From Bettongia penicillata ogilbyi (lineage: Eukaryota > Chordata > Mammalia > Diprotodontia > Potoroidae), in contig JAJHZJ010000252.1 in the NCBI GenBank assembly GCA_023548195.1, positions 6,012,242 to 6,076,241 of the forward strand: a stretch of 64,000 nt of DNA. Reading direction: 5' to 3'. This document shows positions 1 through 11,061 of this stretch, one piece after another. The stretch's first letter is position 1; each line of letters opens with the position of its first letter. The notes under the pieces are model-generated. The model did no database searches. It saw nothing but the letters and a program-made list of their open reading frames with translations, and was not told the DNA's origin. A program made the position numbers and the translations under genes.

Positions 1-352
1 TCCTGTTTGTAGGTGGCATGGTTAATTTCATCTTCAATAAATTGTAAGCCAAAAGCAATATTACTGAAAATAAGAAATAGAATATGGTCAGTAAGGATGG
101 AATCAATCCCTTTTATGTAAGGAGGTGGCTTTGCATATTAATGAAATAAAGGTTCCTAGCAGCAAGAAATATGATTGGATGAGATTGCAGTAACTGACCA
201 AGGATAATGCTTTAATAACCTCCTTTTTAAATCTGGTATTTCTACCAGAGAAGCTTGTATGGCACTCATTATTTCATGCTGGTGGTCATTGTCAGAAGAA
301 GAATAAATTATAGTGTTTAATTAGTGAAAGCACATCAACAGGTTGCTGCAAG

Positions 353-531
353 CAATGAAGGCACTGGATTTAGAGACAGATGATGTGGGATCAAACCCTT
401 CTTTTACCATTTCTTGGTATAATCTTGGCCAAGTAATTTGAGCTCTCTGTGCCTCAGATTCTCCAACTATAAAATGAGTAATTTGCACCCCTCAGTTTTA
501 AATCACTATCCTATGATCCCAAGTACAGGAG
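353..531 (+). repeat. MIR-type CORE-SINE
   Basis: Has the order seen throughout the window: an 'aggcactggatttag...' head, then 'cttggccaagtaatttgagctc', then 'ctataaaatgag', and an ending near 'ctatgatccc'. Strongly diverged. Confidence 0.7.
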
Positions 532-1748
532 GAAAAATGGAATAGCGAAAAGCTGGCTGAAATCTACTCCTTGAGAGAATTTTCAGAGGTGTCACTCCAG
601 AAGATTAAAAGCATATTTTTGATGGATACCTGGATTAGGGTCAGATATATTATATGTACCTGAATAATTCTAGATTAAAGCTGATAGTGAGATCAAGTTG
701 GAAGAAAAATACATTTTAAAAGGCAACAAGTTCAATGCATTTGGAGGCTTTGGTTGTCTCTGCCTATCAGCTCCCATAACAACTATTTTTCAAATTCACA
801 AAAATCTGATTTATCCATGAAAGACAGGGGAGGACAGAGAGCATAGTCTATGCTATGAGGTACAGCACCAAAGAATTCAGAGGAAGCCAAGTGTATCAAA
901 AATTTCAACACTTCTCCACCCTCCAGATAAGCACCTTCAATTACAGCATGTGGCCTGCACTCCTTTTTGGAGGTTTTTCAAACAATTCAAGGCCAGTTTG
1001 CATAACCAGATCTAACCTTGGATGAGGAAATCTAAAAAATGAGAGTGGGAAAGAATACCATTGGTTCTACAAACCTAAGACTTGGTGAGAATGTTGAGAA
1101 TGGTGATGTTGTCCTGGAAACTACTGGGGAGGCTGAGTCTGGTAGATCAATTGGACTTAGGAGTTCTGAAATGAAAGAGAGCTCAACACAATTAATTGAC
1201 AGGTGGACAGGAGAAAGGAGAGAGGGCATATCAGGCTGTGTAAGGAAGGGGGCACCAGCCCAGGTCTAAAATACAGCAGATCAAGGCTTCTGTACTATCA
1301 GATCCATGGGATACCACTGCATTTCCAAATGGAACAAGAAAAGGAAGTTCTGCCTCAAAAAAACAAAACAAAGGCTGAGCAAGAATTACAGACACGAATA
1401 TATAGAAGTATATGAGACAGACCTCAGACTGCAAATAAATTTCACTGTGTATGGACTGAAAGAGGAAGAAGGGACTATTTAAAATGAACTAAAACAGTTT
1501 GTTCTTAGAGTTGGAACAAGAATCAAAAGTTACTTGTGTGGAAGTTACTAAGTGTTCAGATCTCTCATCAGAGAGTTCTTGAGCTTATATGTTATGTCCT
1601 CTCCCATTAATACTACAAAGGGTGCTTGAGTTTATGTCCTTAAGATAATTATTCTGCCTTATTTTGTTTTCTCAAGTAGGTCAGAGGTTCTCCAACTTTC
1701 TCCATTCATGGAACCTTTGGTCTTAGTAATTTTCTCGTAGACCTTCAG
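532..1748. other. No gene or named repeat seen
   Basis: AT-rich single-copy-looking DNA. ORFs of 65-76 codons occur on both strands around 1.03-1.43 kb but overlap each other and resemble no family. Confidence 0.5.
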
Positions 1749-1910
1749 GTCATTGTTCAGTTGTTTCATTTGTGTCTGACTCTTTATGACGCCATTTGGG
1801 GTTTTCTTGGCAGAGATACTGGCGTGGTTTGCCATTTCCTTCTCCAGATCATTTTACAGATGAGGGAACTGAGGCAAACAGGGTTAAGTGACTTGCCCGT
1901 GGTATAACAG
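1749..1910 (-). repeat. RTE-tailed CORE-SINE, first part (split by an insertion)
   Basis: Antisense copy: 'ttgttcagttgtttc', 'ccatttggggttttcttgg', 'gtttgccatttccttctcc', 'gaggcaaacagggttaag'. The element breaks off at 1,910 and resumes at about 2,534, after the LTR-like element. Confidence 0.85.
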
Positions 1911-1938
1911 CAAACACCTTAGCATACCTTGGATGACC

Positions 1939-2527
1939 TGCTGGTACAGGTTCTTGGATCTGCTTTTCTTAAAGGAAAGCAACTTTTAAGGGGTCAGCAG
2001 TCTTACTTTAATCAAACACATATATCATTCATTTAGTTCAGGGGGAAAAGTTAGCATTCTGAACTTCAGAGAAATTACAAACAGAAATTTCAAGCAGAAA
2101 TTACAAACAGAGAAAATAGCATAAAGACCAACAGACAGGGCTTCTGTCTGACCATAAGCAATACATACATCATAGATCAACAGACAGATCCAACTCTCTG
2201 ACCATTACCAGAGAGAAGAACACCAACATTTGAGTTTTCAAAGAGGGGGTGGGAGAGTGGGGCTCCTTAAAGGCTACCCAGAGTCTCATCTGGCCAAATC
2301 ACATGAACACTCTTTCAATGAATGAGACCTGAAGCAAAATACTAATCTCAGAATATATACAAAGAGAAAGAGCCAGAAGGGATCACAACCCCTGTACTTC
2401 ATGAAGTGCCTAATTACCAAAAGGTGTGAAAAACTTCAAGCCAGCAAACCTCCCCTAAGCAAGCTTTCCTTAATATACTCCATGTGACATCTATTATGGG
2501 TAAGGAAGATCTTAAATCCCATTAACA
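1939..2527 (-). mobile_element. LTR-like element, copy A
   Basis: About 590 bp shared with 4,521-5,038. On the minus strand both copies start TGTTAAT and end ...AGCA, the TG...CA form of retroviral LTRs, and both keep a 'gattaaagt' block that could serve as a poly(A) signal near the 3' end. A further 28 bp on the low-coordinate side (1,911-1,938) also resembles copy B. The insertion splits a SINE, with a possible 7-bp target duplication (ataacag/attacag). No coding region accompanies it, so this may be a solo LTR. Family not identified. Confidence 0.5.
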
Positions 2528-2533
2528 TTACAG

Positions 2534-2612
2534 AGTCACACAGGAAGTAAGTGTCTGACACCAGATTTGTCAGCCTGGTACTCTATCCATTGTGCCACGT
2601 AGCTGCTCCACA
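2534..2612 (-). repeat. RTE-tailed CORE-SINE, second part
   Basis: Continues the element broken at 1,910: 'agtcacacaggaagtaag', 'ctctatccattgtgcc', 'gtagctgctcc'. Confidence 0.8.
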
Positions 2613-3717
2613 GACTCTCTAGAGCAAAAGAAATAGCTAACAGTTCTATTTATTAAATAGCTGGATCCAAACAACTTAATAAGTATAAATTCCCTATCAA
2701 CTTAGTAGCCTTTTGAAAAAATAACACAATTTAAAAGAAAAAAATAGCATTTTAATTTCATTCTTAACTAAAATTATTTATTAATGGATGTGTTTACCTT
2801 TGGAGCACTGCACAACTTCTCTACCTTTGGACTCAGGTTGGATATCCCTACCCTCATTTTCCTGTTCCACATTGATTTTTGCTAGATATTCATATAGAAC
2901 AACCAGGGAAAATCTAGCTTTGGAAAAAATGTGACATCTCAAAAGAGAAAGTTCAAAAAGTTACCAGCTTAACAGGAAGTACAAGTAAGCAAAAAATGAC
3001 TTGAATATTTCACGAATGTCATCAAAAAGGAATGAAGATCAATTTAACGTTGAAAGTGTGAACTACCTCAAGCTGGTAGAATCCTGGGGCTCACTGTTGT
3101 TTCTTTCAAAAATTTAAAATATCCTGTGGTGCCTTTATGAGTTTGATGGGGTGCCCTAAGGCACCCCCGCTGGACAGTTTGGAAACCATGGATATATAAA
3201 AAAGCAGCCTGTGCTGGTTTTGAAACTGTATAGAAACTCGTTGATTCTGTTTCTGTTTAGAGTTCTTACAAATGTATGGTGTGAATATGATGGTCTGAGA
3301 AACTCTCCTTACAGTTGAATAAAATAATAAAATGTGATGCTAATAAATCTAGTAGAAAACCCAACATGGAGTAGGTTTCTGTGCAAGAGGGAGACATAGC
3401 ATGAGCACTGAGGGAACAAAGAAGCTGAATGGCATTGCTCTAAAACATCCAGGAGAAAACAGAGAGAAATTCCTTTGAGTCTGACATGTAAAAAAATAAT
3501 ATTTCCATCACACTCAGAGAAACATCTTGAATAGGGTCAGTATGATTTGTGGTGTTTCAATACACAAAACCAAAAGTTTCAAAAGAACAGAAACACTCTG
3601 ATCCAGAGGTGCATTTTGATCTGTAACACATTTAGCTGAGACCCCATTCTACACTGGGACTATGTTTGTCCCTTAGAGAGGGTAACAAGTGCTACCTACC
3701 AGAAAACAGCACACAAG
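2613..3717. other. No gene or named repeat seen
   Basis: AT-rich DNA without ORFs of note. I recognise nothing in it. Confidence 0.5.
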
Positions 3718-3952
3718 GAAGCTAGATAACTGGGTGATACCGTGGATAAGAGTGCTGGACCTGTAATCAGGAAGATTCATCTTCCTGAGTTCAAATCTGC
3801 CCTCAGTACTAGGTGACCCTGGGCAGTCACTAAACTCTGTTTCCTCATCTATAAAAATGAACTGGAAAAGGAAATGGAAAATCACCACAGTATCTTTGAC
3901 AAGGAAACTCCAAAAGGAGTTATAAAGTATCAGACATGACTGAGCAAGAAGG
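3718..3952 (+). repeat. RTE-tailed CORE-SINE
   Basis: Sense copy with tRNA-like head ('gtggataagagtgctgg'), CORE ('ctgagttcaaatctgccctc') and RTE-like tail ('gaaaaggaaatgg ... cagacatgactgagc'). Confidence 0.85.
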
Positions 3953-4114
3953 GAAACATGTTTCAGGAGTCTGATTTGCAGAGTGAAGGTGAATTACTCC
4001 TAGCAGAGAGTGAAAACAACAGGAAGTAGTGACCTTGCTGCTGACAAAGAAATCTTAGAGGGGAAAACTGATGCGGAGGTAAAAGTTCTAGCTCCCTTAC
4101 TAGCAAGGTGAGAA

Positions 4115-4356
4115 GAACTTTACAGAGCAGCTAGGTGGGAAAGCATTGGTCCTGTAGTCAGGAAGATCTGAGCTCAAATTTAGCCTCAGACACTTACTAG
4201 TTATATGACCCTGGGCAAGTCACCATCTCAGTTTTCCTTTCCTTACAATGGGATTAATAACAGTACCTGCAGCATTACTGTGAGGATCACATGAGATATT
4301 TATAAAATTCTTAGCACAGCTGCCTGGCACAAAGCAGGCGTTTAATCAAAGGTGGT
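4115..4356 (+). repeat. CORE-SINE with MIR-type tail
   Basis: Head 'cagctaggtgggaaagc', CORE 'cagacacttactag', tail 'gcctggcacaaagcagg' followed by 'cgtttaatc'. Confidence 0.8.
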
Positions 4357-4520
4357 TTTCTTTTAACTATCTTTCCTCTTGAGGAAAGGGTCACTATTTT
4401 CTCTGTGAACTTGGATACAAAGCTTTTAATTCATAAACAAAGCTGTTCTTCAGTTTTAATCTTATGAGATTGAATACTATAAAAGTATAAAAGCAAGCAC
4501 CCAACATACACAGGAGAGAC

Positions 4521-5038
4521 TGCTATCACAGGTTCTTAGATTTGCTTTTCTGAAAGGAAAGCAACTGTTGGGGGTCAATAATCACTTTAATCAAGCACAG
4601 GTATCATTTACTTAGTTCAGGGGGAAAGTTAGCACCCTGAACTTCAGAGAAAATAGAGAGAAATCCAAATCCACAGACAGGCTTCTAACCATCTGATATA
4701 AGCAATACGTAGATCATAAATCAACAGACAGATCCAACTGTCTGACCATACACCCACAGTTACCAGAGAGGGAGGCACCAACACCTGAGTTTTCAAAGCC
4801 AGGGGGGCTCCTTAGCAGCTGCCCAGAACCTTGTCTGGCCAAACAAACACTTCCAGCTCCAAAGTAAAACCTCACCCTCAGAGTATTAATATATTTTTAA
4901 GAGCCAGAGGGTATTGCAACCCTTGAGAACCAGTGCCTCATTAGAAATTTCACAAAAGGTGTGTGCCTTCCTTCAAATCTTCCCAGATCCATTAATGGAT
5001 GGGGAAGATCTTCTTTAATCACATCAAAATAATTAACA
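4521..5038 (-). mobile_element. LTR-like element, copy B
   Basis: Same family and orientation as 1,939-2,527. Shared blocks include 'gctttaagaaaag'-type sequence near the low-coordinate end, 'cagacagatccaact', 'tgagttttcaaag' and 'ggaagatctt' near the other end. About 70 bp shorter than copy A. Both termini fit TG...CA on the minus strand. Confidence 0.5.
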
Positions 5039-5672
5039 AAACAAATACATATACTTTTTCTAGTTAAAGAAAATTCTTGTTTCTGTACTTTACTCCCAGT
5101 AAAAACTCTTGGTTGATAAAGGCAAGATTCAATCAGAGGCATTGATTATACTAAAACAAAAACAGCAAAAGTTCCTATTTTGTTTGTCATCACAAATACT
5201 TACAAATAGAGATGGTGGCCACACATGGGAGAATTCCAGACATTTCCAAGTTCTGCCTGTATAGGTCAACGGATCCAAGAAATAAGAGGACTCCATGGTC
5301 TTTCCATGTATGGTCTCCACTCCCTACGTGTTCTCTGCTACAGACTGGCTTATATGATAAATAAGGGCAACCAAGATAGGAGAAAATTTCCTACTCCCTT
5401 GGGGCATTATGTAACTGATAAAAAATATAGCTTCTCAAAACTACCAGTAAGTAAATTTGTCATTTGTTTGATTCAGTACTTGAAAAGAGATACAAAAATC
5501 AAATCTATCCTGGCCCTTCTTAGTATTCAAAAAGTCTGATTTCCCTAGTTCTTCTTTCTGGGTCCATATCAAAATGGTGATAGTGCTCAGGGTAAATACT
5601 TTTTACTTTTACCCTATACTTTTCCTCCTAAGTGTCCTCTTCTGGAAATTCCTGATACAAATGAAATCCAAC
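5039..5672. other. No gene or named repeat seen
   Basis: Contains a 104-codon ORF on the plus strand (5,225-5,539) with no recognisable domain, overlapped by ORFs on the other strand. I do not support it as a gene. Confidence 0.45.
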
Positions 5673-5806
5673 CTCTCTCTCTCTGTCTGTCTGTCTGTCT
5701 GTCTCTCTTTCTCTTTCTCTCTCTCTCTCTCTCTGTCTGTCTGTCTGTCTGTCTCTCTTTCTCTTTCTGTATCTCTGTCTCTCTTTGTCTCTGTCTCTGT
5801 CTCCCC
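5673..5806. repeat. CT/CTGT microsatellite with a 50-bp internal period
   Basis: Pyrimidine tract of (CT)n and (CTGT)n. A 38-bp block starting at 5,681 recurs exactly 50 bp later at 5,731, so the tract contains a tandem duplication on top of the simple repeat. Confidence 0.95.
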
Positions 5807-5964
5807 CAAGCAGTCCAGCATTGAAGTTACTGTGTCAGGTGGGAAGTTTCATGAAAATTAGTCTTGGGAAGGAAAAGGGTAAAATGTTTGGGGAAGCAAC
5901 TTCCAGTGATCTATTATTGCAGTGCTCAAAGCAGAAAAATTAACTCCATCCATTCTGAGGACAG

Positions 5965-6208
5965 ATACTGATGTAAAAGCTTAAATACTTTGGCCACATA
6001 ATAAAAAGACAAGATTCATTGGAAAATATTGATGCTCAGAAAGATTGAATGCAAAATAAGAAAAGGATGGCAGAGGATGAGATTGGATAATGCCTTAGAA
6101 ACAACAAATATGATCTTGGACAGACTTTGGGAGGCAGTGGAGAACAGAAGGGTCTGGTTTCCTGTGGTCCATAGGGTCACAAAGAATTGGACACACTGAA
6201 TGACTGAA
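5965..6208 (+). mobile_element. RTE/BovB LINE 3' end
   Basis: Carries the BovB landmark order: 'cttaaatactttggccac', 'cattggaaaatattgatgct', 'ggatgagattggat', 'ggtccatagggtcacaaag' and 'tggacacactgaatgactg'. 5'-truncated. Its last 60 bp are the same tail that the RTE-tailed SINEs carry. Confidence 0.8.
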
Positions 6209-6375
6209 AAACAGCATAGAGAAAACCAAGAAAAATGCTCCCTCTACTGCCTGGCTTATTGAGTTTTGCTTTTGGATAGAACCTGTAATTTCATTGGCAT
6301 AAGGAACTCCTGATCAGAAAATCCTACCAATGTGAAGCCACACCTGGCCTACAACTTATTCTTAGAGAATTGTCT

Positions 6376-6480
6376 GGGATACTAGAAGGTAAAAGTGTCT
6401 TGCTTAGGGTCATGTGGTCAGAATAAGTCAGGGGTGAAACTTGAACTTGGCATCTTCCTAACCACTATCCCTCCCCCCAG
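6376..6480 (-). repeat. MIR-type SINE fragment
   Basis: Antisense CORE: 'gtcttgcttagggtcatg' followed by 'gtgaaacttgaacttggc'. Diverged. Confidence 0.45.
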
Positions 6481-6494
6481 ACCTACTCTCCCTA

Positions 6495-6620
6495 CCACTA
6501 TAATCTTGAGCAAATTGTATCATTCAGTTTTAGACTCAGTTTCCCTATTTGTCAAATAAGTGGATTGGACTAGATAATCTCTCAGGCCCTTTCCAGCTTG
6601 AGAAATCTTTATATCTATCA
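6495..6620 (+). repeat. MIR-type SINE
   Basis: 'cagtttccctatttgtc', 'ggattggactagataatc' and 'ccctttccagcttgag' give the 3' half of the MIR-like SINE. Confidence 0.65.
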
Positions 6621-6782
6621 ATCTTGTTCTTTCTTCCTTTACCTAATGCAATTCAATACAACAGCATATCCCTTTCTTTCCTTTTGAGTCTTTGTTGATA
6701 AGCCAAGGAGCAACCTAGAAGGGAAGAGGGTATAGATGGCACAGGGTTAGTCCTTCTCTCTCTATGCTGACTTTCGTTTACA

Positions 6783-7000
6783 AGGCAGTGAATAGAATGC
6801 TGGGCCTGGGGTCAGGAAGACCTGAGTTCAAATCTAGCCTCAGACACCTACTACTGTGTGACCCTGGGCCCGTTATTTAATCTCCATTTGCCTCAGTTTC
6901 CTCAACTGTAAAATGGGGTTACTAATAGCACCTATCTCTCAGGGTTGTTATGAAGCTTACATGAAATAGTTCTCATAAAGCTCTTAGTTGGCACCATGCA
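6783..7000 (+). repeat. CORE-SINE with MIR-type tail
   Basis: 'gctgggcctggggtcagg', 'cctgagttcaaatctagcc', 'cctcagtttcctcaactg' and 'cagggttgttatgaagc'. Well preserved. Confidence 0.85.
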
Positions 7001-7329
7001 CATAGATGCAAATCATTTCCTTCTTTATGGAACAAAGACTCAATAGGCCTATGGGACCATCACATGCTATGTGCTCAGACTCATCTCTGGGTGCTCTGAC
7101 TTCACATTGTTGTCTCAATGGGAGCTTTGGGACCTGCTTCCAGCAAAGTAAGACTCTGGGTTAAAGGGCTCAGACTTTGAAATGATAAAGAGTCACTCAT
7201 GTTGTCCAGAAGAGCTGGTGCCTCATTGGATTACAAAAGGGATTACCTTTCCCCTTCCTTTCTGATTATAAATTATGTCAGGACTATTTTGAGCTGCTTT
7301 CCAAGAATGGGGTAGAAGAAAATCCCAAC

Positions 7330-7715
7330 CTTGGCCCGGACAAGTCTGAGTCTTGATTTGGGTTGCTTCTGGTGTTTACTGTTTCCTGATATGAGACAAA
7401 TGAGTACTTATCCCACAATGGATATGTTCATGCTTAGAGCCAACTTTGGGAGTTCAAGAAGACCCAAGGTTACACTGGATTGAAGCTGAAGGTAGCCATT
7501 ACTCCCATGCTGGAGGAGAAGATGGTCACCATGAAGAGGACCGGCCCAAACCTGGCCATTTTCACCAGCAGCTTGTGCTGGGGGTTGTTTGGACACTGCA
7601 GTCTAGTTAAGATATAAAATGCCTAATTAGCAGCCCTTAGACTATTTTATGTTCTGACAAGGTTGAAGCTGCAGTCTCCCAGAAGACTGTACCAGCGATT
7701 ATAAGCTGAGTGACT
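7330..7715. repeat. Unnamed interspersed repeat (resembles 43.1-43.3 kb)
   Basis: The 7,580-7,700 part ('gtttggacactgcagtc', 'taattagcagcccttag', 'ttctgacaaggttgaagc') has a diverged partner at 43,215-43,310. This suggests two copies of one old element, perhaps an LTR. The 62-codon minus ORF inside is not supported as a gene. Confidence 0.35.
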
Positions 7716-7744
7716 GAATTCTTTTCAATCATTCTGTAAATGAA

Positions 7745-7862
7745 TGACAAAAATCATTTATTAAGCATTTACTGTTTACAAAGTACTATGCTAAGAGCTG
7801 AAGAGGCAAATAGGAAAGGAATACTTGCTCTCATGGATCTCATTCTAAAAGGAGGAAAGAAC
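7745..7862 (+). repeat. Ancient LINE-like fragment
   Basis: 'ttattaagcatttactg' followed by 'ctcatggatctcattct' matches a motif order seen in four other places in the window ('tactatgtgccaggc ... ccctcaaggagctta'). Family probably CR1/L3 type; not certain. Confidence 0.4.
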
Positions 7863-8119
7863 ACTTAGAGGAGGTTTCATCTGCAAGTCAGATGGAAAGG
7901 CCCCCACACTCAGGCTGCAGACACAAAGCAGATAGTAATGAATCTTCCTTAAGGTTATGGCCACTGACAAAACTATATCTGTTCCTGATGTTAAAGTATT
8001 TCATAGTGTCAAGGATTTTGATAATAGGAACTTTAGTTTTACTTCAGCCTATTTTCAGATATTTGGTACCTGTGACTGTTGCAAAGAAAGCAGAAGCAGT
8101 TGCTAGGTCTCTTCTCCAC

Positions 8120-8770
8120 AGGGGTGGATTCCTTGGATGATGGTGGGAGCCTGGGCTTAGAATCAGGGTTGGTAGTCTGGAGTGGGGTGGTGCTGTTGGA
8201 GGAACTCATGGGCTCAAGGTTTTGTGCCGCTTTCATTGTGTTCTGTGGGAAGATGGTAGTTGAGGTGGTGGTGGTTTGACTTACCTGGCACATACTGCTT
8301 CCTGTCTCTCAGGGTGCCTTCAGTTAGGCTAGCTTGCCTGTCCTAAGGGTGGCAGTTAGTAGGAATGCCTGGCTACTCTTTCATAAGGTTTGCTCCTGCA
8401 TAATATCCAAGGAGGCTAGGCTGGAAACAGAGGAAGTACTGCTATTCCAGGGGCTCCAGAGCTAACTTCATATTTGGAGTCTAGTGATCAACAGTAGGTA
8501 GTGGTGGTGGTGGTGACAAGGAGAGTAAGTCCATTCTTCATGGAAACTATCCTCTTTAATAATGACTGGGGAGTCCAGGCCACTCTTTTTCAAGTACATT
8601 GCTATTCTAAGGATCCTTGGGATCAAGGTTCTGGACCTTCTCCACTTTGGTTTAAGGGGAGATGGTGGCAGTGATTTGACTCACCTGAAACAAGCTGTTT
8701 GGACATTATGTTTGACATTTCTTTTGTACATAGACATACATTACCTGATTCATATTGCATGTTGAGTAGT
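8120..8770. repeat. Internally repeated G/T-rich segment
   Basis: Two related blocks (8,205-8,305 and 8,625-8,710) share 'gggctcaaggtt/gggatcaaggtt', 'gggaagatggt/ggggagatggt' and 'tttgacttacctg/tttgactcacctg', 420 bp apart. A (GGT)5 run lies at 8,500-8,514. Origin unknown; could be an old duplicated repeat. Confidence 0.4.
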
Positions 8771-8869
8771 TTTTTGGGTTTTTTTTTGGGGGGGGAAGAT
8801 TGTTTTCCTTTTTCATTCCTGCCCCCTTAACCCTAAATGTGAACCATAACCTAAGCTGTAAGGAAAATT

Positions 8870-9045
8870 GTGTCTAGGGAGTTGGGTGGATTTTAACAAG
8901 ACAGAGTAGTGTGGGAACAGGGAGCCCTCCTCTCCTGGGTGCTCTTTTGGACTGAGGATGGTCCAGACAGTATGTCTAGTTACAGAACAGGGAACACATG
9001 GCACTATCCTCTCCCCACCATGGGCCAAGTAAGTGATTCCTTAAG
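8870..9045. repeat. Unnamed repeat, weakly similar to 43.38-43.51 kb
   Basis: Both have 'ggagc...ctctcc', 'ggactgaggatgg/ggactgaacatgg' and 'cagaacagggaacacatgg/cagaccagggagcgg' in the same order. Very diverged, so homology is tentative. Confidence 0.3.
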
Positions 9046-9082
9046 CTTAGACTTTCTTTTGACAGATTTCTCATTTTGCTTT

Positions 9083-9155
9083 CCACTGTTCAGTCATTTC
9101 AGTCTCGTCCAATTCTTTGGTGCCCTCTGGACCTTCATCTTCCTAATCAGACTCT
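9083..9155 (-). repeat. RTE-tail fragment
   Basis: 'tgttcagtcatttcagtc' then 'gtccaattctttggtgcc' is the antisense end of an RTE or RTE-tailed SINE; the rest is missing. Confidence 0.5.
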
Positions 9156-9414
9156 GAGGCATGGATCATTGAAAGGCAAGGGAGACTCCCGGTGGCAAAA
9201 TTCAAAAATGCACTCTATCCTATGAAGCAAAAATGGAACTGAAGTGGGGGGACTAGAATGTCCTTCTAAAGTCAAAAAACTCAAAATGCTCCCTCCTCCC
9301 TCCATCAAAAATTAAAAAATATATATTAATCACTTGATATGCATGTAGTCCTTTTTTTTTCCTTTATAGAAATGGACAGAAAGCTATAAAGACACGTGGT
9401 CTAGCACAAAAGTT

Positions 9415-9612
9415 TTCAAACATGAGGCCACTGAGTAACATAGGGCCCAAAGCATTCCCCAATTGGTTCCAAACCCGATTAAAATATAATTGGGAAATAT
9501 TTAACAAAATTAGTAAGAATACAATAGAACACAGATAATATTGACATGTAGTTATCTAAGCTGCCCACCGGATTCACATGTTTAGTGGCCCCTGTTTCTG
9601 TGATTTTGACAC
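9415..9612. repeat. Unnamed interspersed repeat
   Basis: The pattern 'catgaggccactgagtaac ... tttgacaccactg' looks like an old interspersed repeat I have seen in marsupial DNA but cannot name. Low confidence without a library search. Confidence 0.3.
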
Positions 9613-9732
9613 CACTGGCTTAGTGGATAGAGCACCTGACCCAAATCAGGAAAATCTTAATGCAAATCTCATTGCAGACATTACTAGCTCAGTGATCCTA
9701 GGCAAGTCACAGCCTGTCTAGATCTTAGTTCT
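9613..9732 (+). repeat. MIR-type SINE, 5' part (split)
   Basis: 'cttagtggatagagcacc ... taggcaagtcacagcc'. Interrupted at about 9,733 by an antisense RTE-tailed SINE; its 3' part follows at 9,981. Confidence 0.7.
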
Positions 9733-9980
9733 TGCTGTTCGGTTGTTTTTCTGTCATGTCTGCCTGTGATCCCATTTAGGGTTTCCTTGGCAAAGATACT
9801 GGGGTGGTTTGTCATTTCCTTTTCTAACTCATTTTACAGATGAGAAAACTGCAGCTAACAGGGTTGTGACTTGCCCAGGGTCACACAGCTAGTAAATGTC
9901 TGTGCTGGATTTGAACTCAGGAAGATGAGTCTTCCCGACTCTGGGCCTGACGTTCTATCCACTGCACCAACTAGCTGCCC
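9733..9980 (-). repeat. RTE-tailed CORE-SINE, nearly complete
   Basis: Antisense: 'gttcggttgtttttctg', 'ggtttccttggcaaag', 'acttgcccagggtcacac', 'actgcaccaactagctgcc'. Inserted in an older SINE. Confidence 0.9.
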
Positions 9981-10075
9981 ATAACTCAGTTCAGTGATGT
10001 GTAAAATACATAACAGCACTTACCTGACCAGATTATTTTGGGGATCAAATGAAATGACAATGAAGAAATCAACCA
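9981..10075 (+). repeat. MIR-type SINE, 3' part
   Basis: 'tgtgtaaaatacataac', 'ggggatcaaatgaaatgac' continue the element begun at 9,613. Confidence 0.6.
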
Positions 10076-10156
10076 GGCATATGTTAGGGGCACACCAGGT
10101 GCCAGGCACTCTTGTAGGGATACACAGGAAAAAATATATCCATATACATGCATATT

Positions 10157-10216
10157 TGCATAGATGCATATATATATATATGTATATATATATGTATGTG
10201 TATGTATACACACACA
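10157..10216. repeat. TA/TATG/CA microsatellite
   Basis: Alternating (TA)n, TATG and a short (CA)n. The ORFs through it are low-complexity artefacts. Confidence 0.95.
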
Positions 10217-10329
10217 AGGCATAGTGCTTTGCCAATAAAGAGTTACTATATGTCAGCTTTTTATATTATTATAAAGAGAGAATTAATCAACAATGGAGGG
10301 GTTGGACTAGATATCTTCTAAGGACCCTA

Positions 10330-10545
10330 CTAGCTCTGAATCTTTGTATTTAAGTTCCTACTATGTGCCAGTCATTGTGGTAGACATTAGAATACAGAGA
10401 CAAAAAGCAAAACTTTCCTCATCTTGAGGGGGTATAAAACAACATGTACCCCTATCAACAAACACAAAATATAGACCAGAGAGAAACAAGGCAATTTGGA
10501 GGACAGAATAACAGAAAGACTCAGAATTAGGTATGGAAGAGGTGT
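10330..10545 (+). repeat. Ancient LINE-like fragment
   Basis: 'ctactatgtgccagtcatt', 'acagagacaaaaagcaaaac', 'cctcatcttgagggggt' and 'aaacacaaaatatagacc' repeat the order found at 31.04-31.23 kb. Confidence 0.5.
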
Positions 10546-10657
10546 CACAGGACAAGGAAAGAACAAAATGTAGTAAATGAAAATTATAAGGTTAAATATT
10601 AATGAAAAGAAAGTAATATATTGTGGGAGCAGATTTAGAGTCTTGCAAACAGTGGTA

Positions 10658-10898
10658 TGAGGCAGCTAGATGGTTCTGTGGATAGAGCTCTTAGGGTTGA
10701 AGTCAAAAAAACCTGAGTTCAAATTCAGCCTCAGACACTTGCTAGCTGTGTGACCCTGGACAAGTCACTTAATGTTGTTTGCTTTAGTTTCTCCTCTGTA
10801 AAATGAGCTGGAGAAGGAAATGGCAAACCATTCTAGTATGTTTGTCAAGAAAATCCCAAATGAGGTCACAAAGAGTCAGACATGACTGAACCAATTCA
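10658..10898 (+). repeat. RTE-tailed CORE-SINE
   Basis: Complete order: 'aggcagctagatgg', 'cctgagttcaaattcagcc', 'gagctggagaaggaaatgg', 'cagacatgactgaacc'. Confidence 0.92.
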
Positions 10899-10911
10899 TA
10901 GTTTTAGACCT

Positions 10912-11035
10912 GAGATAAAAATGTCATCCTAGAATGTTGAGAGCTGGGAAGTACCTTAGAATCTACCTTGTCTAACCACGTTCTTCAAGGGAAAACTGAG
11001 GTCTAGAGGAGTGAAAGGGCTTGCCTAAGCTTTTG
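10912..11035 (-). repeat. MIR-like SINE
   Basis: 'tagaatgttgagagctggg', 'aaaactgaggtctagagg', 'gggcttgcctaag' form the antisense 3' half of the MIR-like family. Confidence 0.6.
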
Positions 11036-11061
11036 TTAAATTACTTTTAAAGAGATTATAC

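Noticed and set aside
5225..5539. 104-codon plus-strand ORF
   Set aside because: No domain, no homology recognised, and ORFs of similar length occur on the opposite strand.
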